Of a stretch of 64,000 nt of DNA, positions 11,890-21,511 are shown piece by piece. The stretch covers positions 1-64,000 of the forward strand of contig CAINNX010000029.1 of the NCBI GenBank assembly GCA_903851305.1, given 5' to 3'. The stretch comes from an uncultured Hyphomicrobiales bacterium (lineage in GTDB: Bacteria > Pseudomonadota > Alphaproteobacteria > Rhizobiales > Beijerinckiaceae). Each line of letters opens with the position of its first letter. Position 1 is the first letter of the stretch. Made by a program: the position numbers and the translations under genes. Below the pieces are notes generated by a model. It did not search any database. It was not told where the DNA came from and worked only from the letters and a program-made list of their open reading frames with translations.

Positions 11890-13038
11890 ATGAAACGCAA
11901 AACTGCTCTTGTCACAGTGTCCGCTGGTTTGGCCTTTGTGATTGTCGGCCTCTCCATTTTCCAGTTTGTTGCCAAGCCTCAAATTGTGAAGGGCATCATC
12001 GCAGGCATGCCGCGCCCGGTGCCAGCTGTGGCAGTGGCAGAAGCCAAGACCGAGACGTGGCAGACACGCATTGCAGCCATAGGCACATTCCGCGCGGTGC
12101 AGGGCATTGATGTTTCTCCGCAGGTTGGTGGCGTTGTGCGCAGCATCAATTTCGAATCCGGACAAGATGCGCAGAAGGGCCAGCTGCTTGTGCAGATCGA
12201 CGATTCGGTTGAGCAAGCAGATCTGAAATCAAATCTCGCGACATTGCGAAATGCTGAATTGGCTCTGGAGCGTCAGCGCCAGTTGATCACCGGAGGTTCT
12301 ACCGCAACTGCGCAGGTTGATTCTGCTTTGGCCGCGCGTGACTCGGCTGCCGCGGCTGCAGATCGCACGCGCGCGCTCATTGCGCAAAAAGCTTTGGCTG
12401 CCCCTTTCGCGGGTCGTCTGGGTCTGCGCAAGATTGATGCGGGTCAATATATTCAGCCTGGCACTTCAATTGTGACGCTGCAGCAGCTCGATCCGATCGA
12501 TGTGGATTTCCCTGTGCCTGAGCAAGACATCGCGCGCGTCGCCGTTGGCCAGCCGATTGAAATTCTTGTCGATGCATTTGAAAGCAAAACTTTTGCCGGC
12601 AAAGTCACATCGATTGATGCGCGCGTCAGCATTGAGGCCCGCACCATTCTTGTGCGCGCGCAGGTGAGCAATCCGCAGGCCGAATTGCGCCCCGGCATGT
12701 TTGCCAATGTAGCCCTTCTGGTCGGCAAGGGTGTCGATGTGGTTACGCTGCCACGCACCTCTGTCACTTATTCGCTTTACGGCGACACCGTGTATGTCGT
12801 GAAGCCGCAGCCAGTGCCAGATGGTAGTGCCCCCGCGCAAGGCGACCAGCCAATGATTGCCGAGCGCCATGTGGTGAAAACCGGCGATACACGCGGTGAT
12901 CGTGTATCCATTCTCACCGGCGTCACTGCTGGCGAGCGCGTCATTACCGAAGGTCAACTCAAGCTGCAGCCCAATGCGCGTGTGCGCATTGATGAGGCGG
13001 GTGGCCTGAAAGCCCCCGCCACATTGCAGCGCCAGTAA
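11890..13038 (+). CDS. RND efflux periplasmic adaptor subunit (MexH/AcrA type)
   Basis: 382 residues with one N-terminal anchor (residues 8-27, TVSAGLAFVIVGLSIFQFV). It then has the lipoyl-like half motif VSPQVGGVVRSINFESGQDA, a short coiled hairpin (about 105-155, rich in Ala, Arg and Gln), the second half APFAGRLGLRKIDAGQYI, and a beta-barrel domain with PGMFANVALLVG. It bridges the inner-membrane pump and an outer-membrane channel. The pump gene starts 12 bases downstream, so this is one operon. No TolC-type channel gene is adjacent, so one elsewhere must serve. The exported substrate cannot be told. Confidence 0.92.
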   Translation: MKRKTALVTVSAGLAFVIVGLSIFQFVAKPQIVKGIIAGMPRPVPAVAVAEAKTETWQTRIAAIGTFRAVQGIDVSPQVGGVVRSINFESGQDAQKGQLLVQIDDSVEQADLKSNLATLRNAELALERQRQLITGGSTATAQVDSALAARDSAAAAADRTRALIAQKALAAPFAGRLGLRKIDAGQYIQPGTSIVTLQQLDPIDVDFPVPEQDIARVAVGQPIEILVDAFESKTFAGKVTSIDARVSIEARTILVRAQVSNPQAELRPGMFANVALLVGKGVDVVTLPRTSVTYSLYGDTVYVVKPQPVPDGSAPAQGDQPMIAERHVVKTGDTRGDRVSILTGVTAGERVITEGQLKLQPNARVRIDEAGGLKAPATLQRQ

Positions 13039-13050
13039 GGAGCGCCGCGC

Positions 13051-16000
13051 ATGACGTCGTTCACCGATCTTTTCATCCGGCGCCCGGTTCTCTCCACCGT
13101 CGTCAGTCTGCTCATTCTGCTGGTTGGTCTGCAAGCCGCGTTCAAGCTGCAAATCCGGCAATATCCGGAATTGTCACAAACGACGATCACCATCACCACG
13201 GTCTATCCCGGCGCCAATGCGGATTTGATCAAGGGGTTCATCACGGTTCCCATCGAGCAGGCGGTGGCCAGCACCGAAGGCATCGACACGCTTATTTCGA
13301 ATTCGCAGCAGAACACATCGCTGATCACACTCAATCTGCGCCTGAACGCCAACCCGGATCGCGCGGTCTCGGATGTGCTCACCAAGCTGCAGCAGGTGCG
13401 CTCCGTCCTGCCGCGCGAAGCCAATGACCCGATTGTCGTCAAGCAGACGGGCCAGGGTTATGCGCTCATGTATATGAGCTTCAATTCCAAGGTTCTCTCA
13501 GCCTCGCAGATTACCGATTACATCACCCGCGTCGTGCAGCCGCGTTTGCAAACGATTGATGGTGTCGGCAATGCGCAGATTCTGGGTGGCCAGACCTTTG
13601 CAATGCGCATCTGGCTTGATCCGGATCGTATGGCTGCGCGCGGTGTCACGCCGGTCAATGTGCGCGATGCTCTGGCCAGCAATAACTTCGTCTCCGCGGC
13701 AGGACAGATCAAAAGCGAATTCACACAGACCAGCATTAATGCGCTGACATCTCTGTCGAGCCCTCAAGCTTTTGGCGATCTTGTCGTCATTGCGCGCGGC
13801 GACAGTTTGATCCGTCTGTCCTCGATTGCTGACATTGAGCTTGGTCCACAAGCTGTTGATGCCTCGTCTGTGTTTGACGGGCTTAAAGCGGTGTTTGTAG
13901 GCGTTTATGCGACGCCCTCGGCCAATCCGCTGACCATGATTGACAAGGTGCGTGCGGCCTTCCCGGATATTCAGGCGCAATTGCCCGCCGGTATTGAGGC
14001 GGCGATTGCTTATGACGCGACAGAGTTCATCCGCTCGTCGATCTATGAAGTGGCGAAAACCCTGCTTGAAGCGGCGGTGATCGTCGTCATCGTGATCTTC
14101 CTGTTCCTTGGTAACTTCCGTTCCACGATGGTGCCGGTTGTCACGATTCCCTTGTCGCTGGTGGGTGTGATGATTGCACTCATGCTGATGGGCTATTCGA
14201 TCAATTTGCTGACGCTGTTGGCGCTGGTGCTGGCCATCGGGCTTGTGGTTGATGACGCGATTGTCGTAGTTGAAAATATCTACCGCCACATCGAAGAGGG
14301 CATGACGCCGTTTGATGCCTCTATCAAGGGCGCGCGTGAAATTGCGCTGCCTGTTATCTCCATGACGATCACACTGGCGGCTGTTTATGCGCCGATTGGT
14401 TTTGTCACGGGTATTACTGGTGCCTTGTTTCGTGAATTTGCTTTCACATTGGCGGGCGCGGTCATCGTGTCGGGCTTTGTTGCGCTGACGCTGTCACCGA
14501 TGATGTGCTCAAAGCTGCTGCGCCCACCGGCAGAAGACCACAATGAATTCGTTGCATTCCTGGACCGGCTTTTTGAAAATCTTCGTATGCGCTATGAAAG
14601 CCGTCTTAGAAAGTCGCTCGATTTCCGTGCCATGACCATGCTGGTTCTGGTGGGTGTGCTGGCACTCACCGCTGTCATGTATGCCTCGACGCCCAAAGAG
14701 CTGGCGCCGGAAGAAGATCAGGGCATTCTCTTCCTGCTGGTCAAGACGCCGCAATATGGCAATCTCGATTATCTCGAACAGTCGACGGATGCGCTCTACA
14801 AGATCCTCGATTCAATCCCTGAGAAGAGCCATGTCTTCACCATCAACGGGTCTGGTGGTGTGCGTCAGGCCTTTGTTGGTCTGTTGCTGAAGCCCTGGGA
14901 TCAGCGCAAGCGCTCGCAGAAGCAGGTTTTGCAGGAATTGCAGGGCCGCATTTCCTCCATCACCAGCGCGCAGGTTCTGGCTTTCGCACCGCCAGCGCTG
15001 CCGGGCTCGACAGGCGGGCCGCCGCTGCAATTCATCATCCGCTCGACGGGTGATTATCAATCACTCGCCACTGTGCTCGACCAGATGCAGGCTGCAGCAC
15101 GCGAAAGCGGCATGTTCATTTTCATCGATGGTGACTTGAAGTTTGACACGCCGCAGATTGAATTTTCGATTGATGCCGACAAGGCCAACCGCCTTGGTAT
15201 TAGCATGCAGGATGTCGGCAATTCGCTGTCCACGCTGCTGGGCGGCAATTACGTCAACCGCTTCAATCTTTACGGGCGCTCCTATCAGGTCATCCCGCAA
15301 GTGCCGCGCCAATATCGCGCCACAGCGGATTGGCTGACGCGCTATCAAATCCGCACAGGTACGGGTGAGCTCGTGCCGCTGGCAACGATTGCGACGGTCA
15401 ATTCAACCGTGCAGCCCAATGCTCTGACGTCGTTCCAGCAGCTCAATTCGGCAACATTGTCGGGCGTGCCCTTTCCGGGGCGCACATTGGGTGAGGCCAT
15501 CGATTTCCTGACCGAGAAATCAAAAGAGGTCTTCCCAGAAGGCTATACTTACGATTTCAACGGTGATGCCCGCCAATATGTGCAAGAAGGCTCGGCACTC
15601 ACGGTGACCTTCATCTTCGCGCTGATCGTCATCTTCTTGGTGCTGGCCGCGCAGTTTGAAAGCTTCCGCGATCCGCTGATCATTCTGATTGCGCTGCCGA
15701 CCTCGATTTTCGGCGCGCTGCTGCCACTCAATCTGATGGGCATTGTCGGCGCGGCGTCTATCAACATCTACACGCAGATCGGATTGGTGACGCTGATCGG
15801 TCTCATCACCAAGCACGGCATTCTGATGGTGGAATTTGCCAACAAGCTGCAAGTCGAACAGGGCTATGGGCGCCGTGAGGCGATTGAACATGCCGCTGGC
15901 GTGCGTCTGCGCCCGATCCTGATGACCACCGCCGCCATGGTGGTGGGCATGGTCCCGCTGATCCTGGCGTCCGGTGCGGGCGCGCGCAGCCGCTTCGACA

Positions 16001-16170
16001 TCGGCCTCGTCATTGCCATGGGCATGGCGGTTGGAACGCTGTTCACACTGTTTATCACGCCGGCTGTCTATACGTTCATTGCCCGAGACCACGGCCATGA
16101 TCGGGAGAAAGAGGCGGGCAAGGCCCCCTCGGCTGCCCCCGATCTGGCAGCGCCCAAGGCGGTCGACTAG
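13051..16170 (+). CDS. RND multidrug efflux pump, inner-membrane subunit (HAE1 family, MexI-like)
   Basis: 1039 residues, the usual size for AcrB-type proton-driven pumps with twelve membrane helices and two large periplasmic loops. It opens with FIRRPVLSTVVSLLILLVG. The proton-relay aspartates are D401-D402 in GLVVDDAIVVVENIYRHIEEG, and the partner lysine is in LITKHGILMVEFAN near residue 920. The loop segment GNAQILGGQTFAMRIWLDP is typical of the family. AGGAG lies before the ATG and a strong hairpin follows the gene. It is expected to export drugs or hydrophobic metabolites. Confidence 0.94.
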   Translation: MTSFTDLFIRRPVLSTVVSLLILLVGLQAAFKLQIRQYPELSQTTITITTVYPGANADLIKGFITVPIEQAVASTEGIDTLISNSQQNTSLITLNLRLNANPDRAVSDVLTKLQQVRSVLPREANDPIVVKQTGQGYALMYMSFNSKVLSASQITDYITRVVQPRLQTIDGVGNAQILGGQTFAMRIWLDPDRMAARGVTPVNVRDALASNNFVSAAGQIKSEFTQTSINALTSLSSPQAFGDLVVIARGDSLIRLSSIADIELGPQAVDASSVFDGLKAVFVGVYATPSANPLTMIDKVRAAFPDIQAQLPAGIEAAIAYDATEFIRSSIYEVAKTLLEAAVIVVIVIFLFLGNFRSTMVPVVTIPLSLVGVMIALMLMGYSINLLTLLALVLAIGLVVDDAIVVVENIYRHIEEGMTPFDASIKGAREIALPVISMTITLAAVYAPIGFVTGITGALFREFAFTLAGAVIVSGFVALTLSPMMCSKLLRPPAEDHNEFVAFLDRLFENLRMRYESRLRKSLDFRAMTMLVLVGVLALTAVMYASTPKELAPEEDQGILFLLVKTPQYGNLDYLEQSTDALYKILDSIPEKSHVFTINGSGGVRQAFVGLLLKPWDQRKRSQKQVLQELQGRISSITSAQVLAFAPPALPGSTGGPPLQFIIRSTGDYQSLATVLDQMQAAARESGMFIFIDGDLKFDTPQIEFSIDADKANRLGISMQDVGNSLSTLLGGNYVNRFNLYGRSYQVIPQVPRQYRATADWLTRYQIRTGTGELVPLATIATVNSTVQPNALTSFQQLNSATLSGVPFPGRTLGEAIDFLTEKSKEVFPEGYTYDFNGDARQYVQEGSALTVTFIFALIVIFLVLAAQFESFRDPLIILIALPTSIFGALLPLNLMGIVGAASINIYTQIGLVTLIGLITKHGILMVEFANKLQVEQGYGRREAIEHAAGVRLRPILMTTAAMVVGMVPLILASGAGARSRFDIGLVIAMGMAVGTLFTLFITPAVYTFIARDHGHDREKEAGKAPSAAPDLAAPKAVD

Positions 16171-16195
16171 GCCGGAAGGATTGGATTTTTGAGCT

Positions 16196-16226
16196 GGGCC
16201 GGGTTAAACCCCGGCCCGGTTTCGTT
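16196..16226 (+). terminator. Probable terminator of the RND operon
   Basis: The stem GGGCCGGG/CCCGGCCC (16196-16203 with 16210-16217) has a 6-base loop and is followed by a T-rich stretch GGTTTCGTTT. It lies 26 bases after the pump stop codon. Confidence 0.7.
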
Positions 16227-16263
16227 TGTGGCGCCCGCGCGCCGATAGACCTTGAAAGCACCC

Positions 16264-17844
16264 ATGGCCCAGCCTGATCCCGTCAGTCGGCGGCGCACCT
16301 TCGCGATCATCTCGCATCCGGACGCCGGTAAGACCACGCTCACCGAAAAACTCCTGCTGTTTGGCGGCGCCATTCAGCTGGCGGGCGAAGTGCGCGCCAA
16401 GGCCAATCGGCGCCAGACGCGTTCCGACTGGATGGGCATTGAGCGCGAGCGCGGCATTTCTGTTGTTACTTCGGTGATGACGTTTGAATATGCGGGCAAT
16501 GTCTTCAACCTGCTCGACACGCCGGGGCATGAAGACTTCTCTGAAGATACCTATCGCACACTGACCGCGGTCGATTCCGCCATCATGGTGATTGATGCGG
16601 CCAAAGGCATTGAAGCGCGCACGCGCAAATTGTTTGAAGTCTGCCGCTTGCGTGACATTCCGATTGTGACCTTCATCAACAAGATGGATCGTGAAACGCG
16701 CGACCCCTATGATCTGCTGGATGAGATCGAAAAGACACTGGCGCTTGATTGTGCACCCGTCACCTGGCCGATTGGTCGTGGCCGCGATTTCAAAGGCACG
16801 TATGACTTGCGCAAATCGCAGATTCGCGTCCTTGACAGCGAAGATGGCCCGCGTGCTGTCAATGGTCCAAGCGATCCCTCGATTGCCGCGCTCTTGCCCG
16901 AGCATGAGCGGGCAGCCTTTGTCGAAGAATTATCGCTCGCCACGGAAGCGCTGAAACCCTTTGATAAGAAGGCTTTTCTGGAAGGCCATCTGACGCCCGT
17001 TTATTGGGGCTCGGCCTTGCGCACCTTTGGCGTGCAAGATCTGATTGATGGTCTGGGTGAATTTGCGCCACCTCCCCGCGCACTGGATGCAGCCACCCGC
17101 AAGGTCGAACCGCGCGAGGCCAAGATGAGCGGCTTCGTGTTCAAGATCCAGGCGAATATGGATCCCAATCACCGTGACCGTATCGCTTTCATGCGCGTGT
17201 GTTCGGGCAAGCTGACGCGTGGCATGAAGGCCAAGCTTGTGCGCACCGGCAAGCCGATGGCGCTCAATGCGCCGCAGTTCTTTTTCGCTCAAGAGCGCGC
17301 GATTGCTGATGAGGCCTATGCGGGCGATGTGGTGGGTATTCCCAATCACGGCACTCTGCGCATTGGCGACACGCTGACCGAGGGCGAGGATATTGTGTTT
17401 CGCGGCGTGCCCAGTTTCGCGCCCGAAATTCTGCGCCGCGTGAAGCTCGGCGATGCCATGAAAGCCAAAAAGCTGCGCGAGGCCTTGCAGCAAATGGCCG
17501 AAGAGGGCGTCGTGCAGGTATTCGTGCCAACCGATGGCTCGGGCGCCATTGTGGGCGTCGTGGGGGCCTTGCAGCTTGATGTGCTGTCGGAGCGCCTGCA
17601 GGCTGAATACGGCCTGCCCGTGTCGTTCGAGCCCTCCCGCTTCGAGCTGTGCCGCTGGGTGACAGCTGAAGATAGCGGTGAGCTGGACAAATTCCGCCGG
17701 GCGTTCTCGTCTTCCATTGCCGAGGATCTTGACGGCGCGCCGGTCTTTCTGGCGCCCTCCGCGTGGTCCTTGCGCTATGAAGAGGAAAAGTGGCCGACGA
17801 TCACTTTTTCCGACATTAAGGATTACCAGAAACAGGCTGCCTGA
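16264..17844 (+). CDS. prfC: Peptide chain release factor 3
   Basis: 526 residues from the ATG at 16264; a TTG at 16252 in frame is a less likely start. RF3 is a GTPase that recycles RF1 and RF2 from the ribosome after termination. GTPase motifs are all present: ISHPDAGKTTLTEK (G1), the switch region RGISVVTSVM, DTPGHEDFSEDTYR (G3) and NKMDRE (G4). The C-terminal part has the RF3-specific QFFFAQERAIADEAYAGDVVG-like region and ends in YQKQAA. It appears to be a stand-alone gene. Confidence 0.96.
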   Translation: MAQPDPVSRRRTFAIISHPDAGKTTLTEKLLLFGGAIQLAGEVRAKANRRQTRSDWMGIERERGISVVTSVMTFEYAGNVFNLLDTPGHEDFSEDTYRTLTAVDSAIMVIDAAKGIEARTRKLFEVCRLRDIPIVTFINKMDRETRDPYDLLDEIEKTLALDCAPVTWPIGRGRDFKGTYDLRKSQIRVLDSEDGPRAVNGPSDPSIAALLPEHERAAFVEELSLATEALKPFDKKAFLEGHLTPVYWGSALRTFGVQDLIDGLGEFAPPPRALDAATRKVEPREAKMSGFVFKIQANMDPNHRDRIAFMRVCSGKLTRGMKAKLVRTGKPMALNAPQFFFAQERAIADEAYAGDVVGIPNHGTLRIGDTLTEGEDIVFRGVPSFAPEILRRVKLGDAMKAKKLREALQQMAEEGVVQVFVPTDGSGAIVGVVGALQLDVLSERLQAEYGLPVSFEPSRFELCRWVTAEDSGELDKFRRAFSSSIAEDLDGAPVFLAPSAWSLRYEEEKWPTITFSDIKDYQKQAA

Positions 17845-17900
17845 GGCGGCGGGATCTATGCTATAGACGCTTCGCATTTGAAAGATGAGGCGACGGACCT

Positions 17901-19310
17901 ATGGCGACCATTTTGCCGATCATTATGTGCGGGGGCTCCGGCACCCGCATGTGGCCGGAATCACGCGAGAGCTTTCCCAAGCAATTCCTGCAGCTGACTG
18001 GGCCCCTGTCGACCTTCCAGACGACCGCCGCCATGCTGGCGGGAGCCCCGCAATTTGCCCGCCCCATCGTCATCACCAATACGGATTACCGCTTTCTCGT
18101 CGCTGAACAGCTGGCGCAGGTGAAGGTCGATGCCGAGATCGTGCTGGAGCCTGTGCGCCGCGATTCAGGGCCGGCTGTCGCCGCCGCCGCCGAGATCGCC
18201 TTTCAGCGTGATCCTGAAGCCATCGTCATCATCATGGCGGCTGACCATGTCGTGCGTGATCGCGATGGGCTTGTGGCATTATGCGTCAAGGCCGCCGAAG
18301 TGGCAGGCCAAGGGCGCATTGTGACGCTCGGCATCAAGCCGACGCATCCTGAAACCGGTTATGGCTATATCCAGCCCGGTGACCTGATTGCTGGCGATGT
18401 GCGCAAGCTCGCAGCTTTCGTGGAAAAGCCTGATGCCAAGACGGCGCAGAGCTATCTCGACAAGGGGTATTTGTGGAACTCCGGCAATTTCATTTTCTCT
18501 GCTGCGACCATGCGCGAGGAAGTTGCCCGTTTTGAGCCGGCCATGGGCGAGGCTTGCGCGGCGGCGGTTGAAAAAGCCAAGCGCGATTTGCAATTTCTCG
18601 TCCTTGATCGAGCGTCCTTTGAAACAGCGACCAAGAAGTCGATCGATTACGCCGTGATGGAGCGCACCGACAAAGCCGCTGTCATCCCAGCTGATATTGG
18701 TTGGTCGGACATAGGCACATGGTCGGCAGTGCGCGATCTCAGCGTGCAGGATGCAGATGGCAATGCGCTGACAGGCGAATCCTTTGTACTGGATGGCAAA
18801 AACAATCTCGTGCGCTCGGATGGGTTGCTGACCACGGTTGTGGGACTCGACAACATCATTGTTGTAGCCACGCAAGATGCTGTGCTGGTGGCCCACGCAG
18901 ATGCAGCTGCACGGGTGAAAGATCTCGTTGAGCAGCTGAAACAGCAAAAGCGCCCCGAGGCGCAAGAGCACAAGCGCGTCTATCGTCCTTGGGGCTATTA
19001 TCAGTCTGTTGATAGTGGCGCGCGGTATCAGGTGAAGCGCATCGTCGTGAAGCCGGATGGTCGCTTGTCGCTGCAAAAGCATCACCACCGCGCCGAACAT
19101 TGGATTGTGGTCAAGGGCACTGCCGAAGTGACAGTCGATGATGCTGTGCGTCAGGTGCATGAGAACGAGTCGATCTATCTGCCTATCGGCTGCACGCACC
19201 GTCTCGTCAATCCGGGTAAGATCAATCTTGAATTGATTGAAGTGCAGACCGGTTCTTATCTGGGTGAAGATGACATCATTCGTATGGAAGATGTTTACAA
19301 TCGCAGCTGA
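17901..19310 (+). CDS. manC: Mannose-1-phosphate guanylyltransferase / mannose-6-phosphate isomerase
   Basis: 469 residues, the normal length of the bifunctional type II enzyme. The N-terminal nucleotidyltransferase half has MCGGSGTRMWPESRE (residues 9-23), AAFVEKPD and NSGNFIFSA. The C-terminal cupin half has RPWGYYQSVD and LQKHHHRAEHWIVVKGTAEV, the zinc-binding isomerase centre. It makes GDP-mannose for exopolysaccharide, O-antigen or glycolipid. No other sugar-nucleotide genes are adjacent. The exported RNase gene follows in the same direction after 40 bases. Confidence 0.95.
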   Translation: MATILPIIMCGGSGTRMWPESRESFPKQFLQLTGPLSTFQTTAAMLAGAPQFARPIVITNTDYRFLVAEQLAQVKVDAEIVLEPVRRDSGPAVAAAAEIAFQRDPEAIVIIMAADHVVRDRDGLVALCVKAAEVAGQGRIVTLGIKPTHPETGYGYIQPGDLIAGDVRKLAAFVEKPDAKTAQSYLDKGYLWNSGNFIFSAATMREEVARFEPAMGEACAAAVEKAKRDLQFLVLDRASFETATKKSIDYAVMERTDKAAVIPADIGWSDIGTWSAVRDLSVQDADGNALTGESFVLDGKNNLVRSDGLLTTVVGLDNIIVVATQDAVLVAHADAAARVKDLVEQLKQQKRPEAQEHKRVYRPWGYYQSVDSGARYQVKRIVVKPDGRLSLQKHHHRAEHWIVVKGTAEVTVDDAVRQVHENESIYLPIGCTHRLVNPGKINLELIEVQTGSYLGEDDIIRMEDVYNRS

Positions 19311-19350
19311 GCAAAATCTTTCTGTGCGAGGCACCTTCATCAGGGGGTCC

Positions 19351-20004
19351 ATGCCAAGGCGCATGGCGTATTTTGTGCTGATAGGCCTTGGCGTGTTGTC
19401 ATGGGCATTGCCCACAAGAACATGGGCACAATCGCAGGCCTTTGACTTTTACGTCTTCGCCTTGTCGTGGTCGCCGGGTTTTTGTGCGCTCGAAGGCGAG
19501 GCAAAGGGGCGCACGCAATGCGCGCCCGGCGCGCGCGCCAGCTTTGTCGTGCATGGCCTTTGGCCGCAGGCTGGCTCTGACGCCGCCATTGATTGTCCAG
19601 CTGGCCAGCGCCCGATCCCGCGAGCGGTGCTCGATGCAGCGCGTGATCTGTTTCCTGAAGAAGGTCTGGCGCGTTATCAATGGCGCAAACATGGCGGGTG
19701 CAGCGGGCTTGCCCCATCGGCTTGGTTTGAAGATGTCCGGCGTGCGCGGGCCGTGGTTTCGTCCCCGCCGGATTTGACGGCGCTGCGTCAGGACATGCGT
19801 CTCGAGCCGGACGATATTTTACGAAAGTTTCGTGATATCAATCTGCGCCTGCGCGCAGGCATGGCGGCTGTATCTTGTCCGCGCGACGTGTTTCAGGAAA
19901 TACGCATCTGCATGAGCGCTGACCTGCGTGATTTTGTGCCCTGTCCGCAAGTCGTTCGACAATCCTGTCGTGCGAAATCTGTTCTTGTGAAAGCCCCGAG
20001 ATGA
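19351..20004 (+). CDS. Ribonuclease T2 family protein, exported
   Basis: 217 residues from the ATG at 19351, chosen because it starts a signal peptide (MPRRMAYFVLIGLGVLSWAL, cleavage near TWAQ); the frame is open further upstream inside manC. The two catalytic segments are clear: CAS I FVVHGLWP with H68, and CAS II QWRKHGGCSG with K113 and H114. T2 enzymes cut RNA through a 2',3'-cyclic phosphate and act outside the cytoplasm. Its last four bases overlap the start of rlmJ (ATGA). CAS II normally reads HGTC; here it reads HGGC. Confidence 0.88.
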   Translation: MPRRMAYFVLIGLGVLSWALPTRTWAQSQAFDFYVFALSWSPGFCALEGEAKGRTQCAPGARASFVVHGLWPQAGSDAAIDCPAGQRPIPRAVLDAARDLFPEEGLARYQWRKHGGCSGLAPSAWFEDVRRARAVVSSPPDLTALRQDMRLEPDDILRKFRDINLRLRAGMAAVSCPRDVFQEIRICMSADLRDFVPCPQVVRQSCRAKSVLVKAPR

Positions 20005-20846
20005 ATTACCGCCACGCCTATCATGCGGGCAATTTTGCCGATGTGTTCAAACATGCGCTGCTGGCGTTGATGATTGATTATCTGAAGCGCAAAGAAACAG
20101 GCTTTCGCTATATCGACACCCATGCCGGTCCCGGCTTTTATGATTTGGCAGGTAGCGAGGCGGCGCGCGCCGGCGAATGGGTTGACGGCATCGGGCGCAT
20201 CGCGAAAGAAAATTTCACCCCGCAGATTGCCGAGATTCTGGCGCCATATCTGGGTGCGCTCGGCCCCAACGCCACACGTTACTATATGGGTTCGCCCGCT
20301 CTCGCACAGTCGCTTTTGCGCAAGCAGGACCGTCTCACTTGCTGCGAATTGCACCCCGATGATTTCCGCGCATTGGAGCGCAATATGGGGCGCGACAATC
20401 GCATGCGCCTGCTCAATGAAGATGGCTATCGGGCGCTCAAAGGTCTGGTGCCGCCCACCGAGCGGCGCGGGCTTGTGCTGATTGATCCGCCCTTTGAAGA
20501 GCGCGATGAATTTGAAGTCATGGAAGAGGCGCTGGCCAAGGCTTGGCGCAAATGGCCGACCGGTATTTTTGCGCTCTGGTATCCGGTGAAAGATTTGCGG
20601 GCCGTATCGCAATTTGTGGCGCGGCTGAAAGCGCGTGACATCCCGCGCATTCTGCGGCTTGAATTGATGGTTGAGCCGATCCGCACACAAGGGCCGCTCT
20701 CGGCCACGGGGCTAGTTGTGGTCAATCCGCCCTACATGCTGGAACAGCAGGCGCGCCAGCTTTTGCCCGTTTTGGCCAAAGTGCTGGCGCGTGGACCCGG
20801 TGCGACATCCTGGGTGGAGCAGGTGACTGGCGAAGCGCTTGCCTGA
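20001..20846 (+). CDS. rlmJ: 23S rRNA (adenine(2030)-N(6))-methyltransferase RlmJ
   Basis: 281 residues. It opens with MNYRHAYHAGNFADVFKHALL, the family signature, and carries the N6-methyltransferase catalytic motif IDPPFEERDE near residue 159. DTHAGPGFYDL marks the SAM-binding loop. RlmJ methylates A2030 of 23S rRNA. It is translationally coupled to the RNase T2 gene by an ATGA overlap, although one product works in the cytoplasm and the other is exported. Confidence 0.94.
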   Translation: MNYRHAYHAGNFADVFKHALLALMIDYLKRKETGFRYIDTHAGPGFYDLAGSEAARAGEWVDGIGRIAKENFTPQIAEILAPYLGALGPNATRYYMGSPALAQSLLRKQDRLTCCELHPDDFRALERNMGRDNRMRLLNEDGYRALKGLVPPTERRGLVLIDPPFEERDEFEVMEEALAKAWRKWPTGIFALWYPVKDLRAVSQFVARLKARDIPRILRLELMVEPIRTQGPLSATGLVVVNPPYMLEQQARQLLPVLAKVLARGPGATSWVEQVTGEALA

Positions 20847-20895
20847 GCGACGGCTGGTTGCGATAAGAACAACAAAGATTTTGGGAGGAATGACA

Positions 20896-21492
20896 ATGAA
20901 ACTACGTTATGGCGCTGCATCACCCTTCGCGCGCAAATGCGCATTGGCCGCTCATGTCTTGGGGCTGGCTGATCGCGTGATGTTGGTCGACAACACCAAT
21001 GATCCGGGCGATGCCATTCGCTCGCGCAATCCGTTGAACAAGATTCCCATGTTGCTGACAGATGACGGCATGGCGGTATTCGATAGCCCGGTCATTCTGG
21101 AATATCTCGATCATGTGGCGGGTGGCGGCAAAATTTTGCCCAAGGATGCTGCGCCCCGTTTCCGCGCACTGATACAGCAAGCGTTGGCTGATGGTCTGAT
21201 GGATGCAGCTGTTCTGGTCATGTATGAAGGCCGCTTCCGTGAGCCCGAGCAACATTCCGATAAGTGGGTCGCGATGCAGCAGGGCAAAGTCGATAAGGCT
21301 TTGGCCGCACTTGAGGCTGATGTGCCCGGTGACGAGGTCAGCGTCGGCACCATCACAATCGCTTGCGCCCTTGGCTATCTCGACTTCCGCTTCAAGGGCG
21401 AATGGCGTGTCAAGCATCCCAAACTTGCCGCCTGGATGGATGGCTTCCGCGCTCGCGTGCCGGGTTTTGACAAGACGCAGCCCTCCGGCTGA
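20896..21492 (+). CDS. Glutathione S-transferase family protein
   Basis: 198 residues from the ATG at 20896, which stands 6 bases after GGGAGGA; the ATG two codons earlier touches the ribosome site. The thioredoxin-like N-terminus has YGAASPFARKC with candidate catalytic Ser/Cys residues. NKIPMLLTDDGMAVFDSPVILEYLD carries the glutathione-binding IP and DSP elements. The helical C-terminal half has the N-capping box region ITIACALGYLDFRF. The substrate is unknown. It is probably cytoplasmic and transcribed alone or with rlmJ. Confidence 0.92.
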   Translation: MKLRYGAASPFARKCALAAHVLGLADRVMLVDNTNDPGDAIRSRNPLNKIPMLLTDDGMAVFDSPVILEYLDHVAGGGKILPKDAAPRFRALIQQALADGLMDAAVLVMYEGRFREPEQHSDKWVAMQQGKVDKALAALEADVPGDEVSVGTITIACALGYLDFRFKGEWRVKHPKLAAWMDGFRARVPGFDKTQPSG

Positions 21493-21495
21493 GTT

Positions 21496-21509
21496 TTGAT
21501 CGGTATCAA
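21496..21509. other. FNR/FixK-box-like palindrome at a gene end
   Basis: TTGATCGGTATCAA matches the TTGAT-N4-ATCAA pattern of FNR/FixK operators exactly. It lies 4 bases after the GST stop codon and just before the shared terminator, which is not a promoter position. It may be a chance or structural palindrome. Confidence 0.35.
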
Positions 21510-21511
21510 AC

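Noticed and set aside
11452-12216. Minus-strand open frame of 254 codons over the gene-poor gap and the RND adaptor
   Set aside because: The sequence is low in protein character, has no ribosome site and is half antisense to a certain gene.
19237-19350. N-terminal extension of RNase T2 inside manC
   Set aside because: It would bury the signal peptide; the ATG at 19351 gives a normal exported protein.
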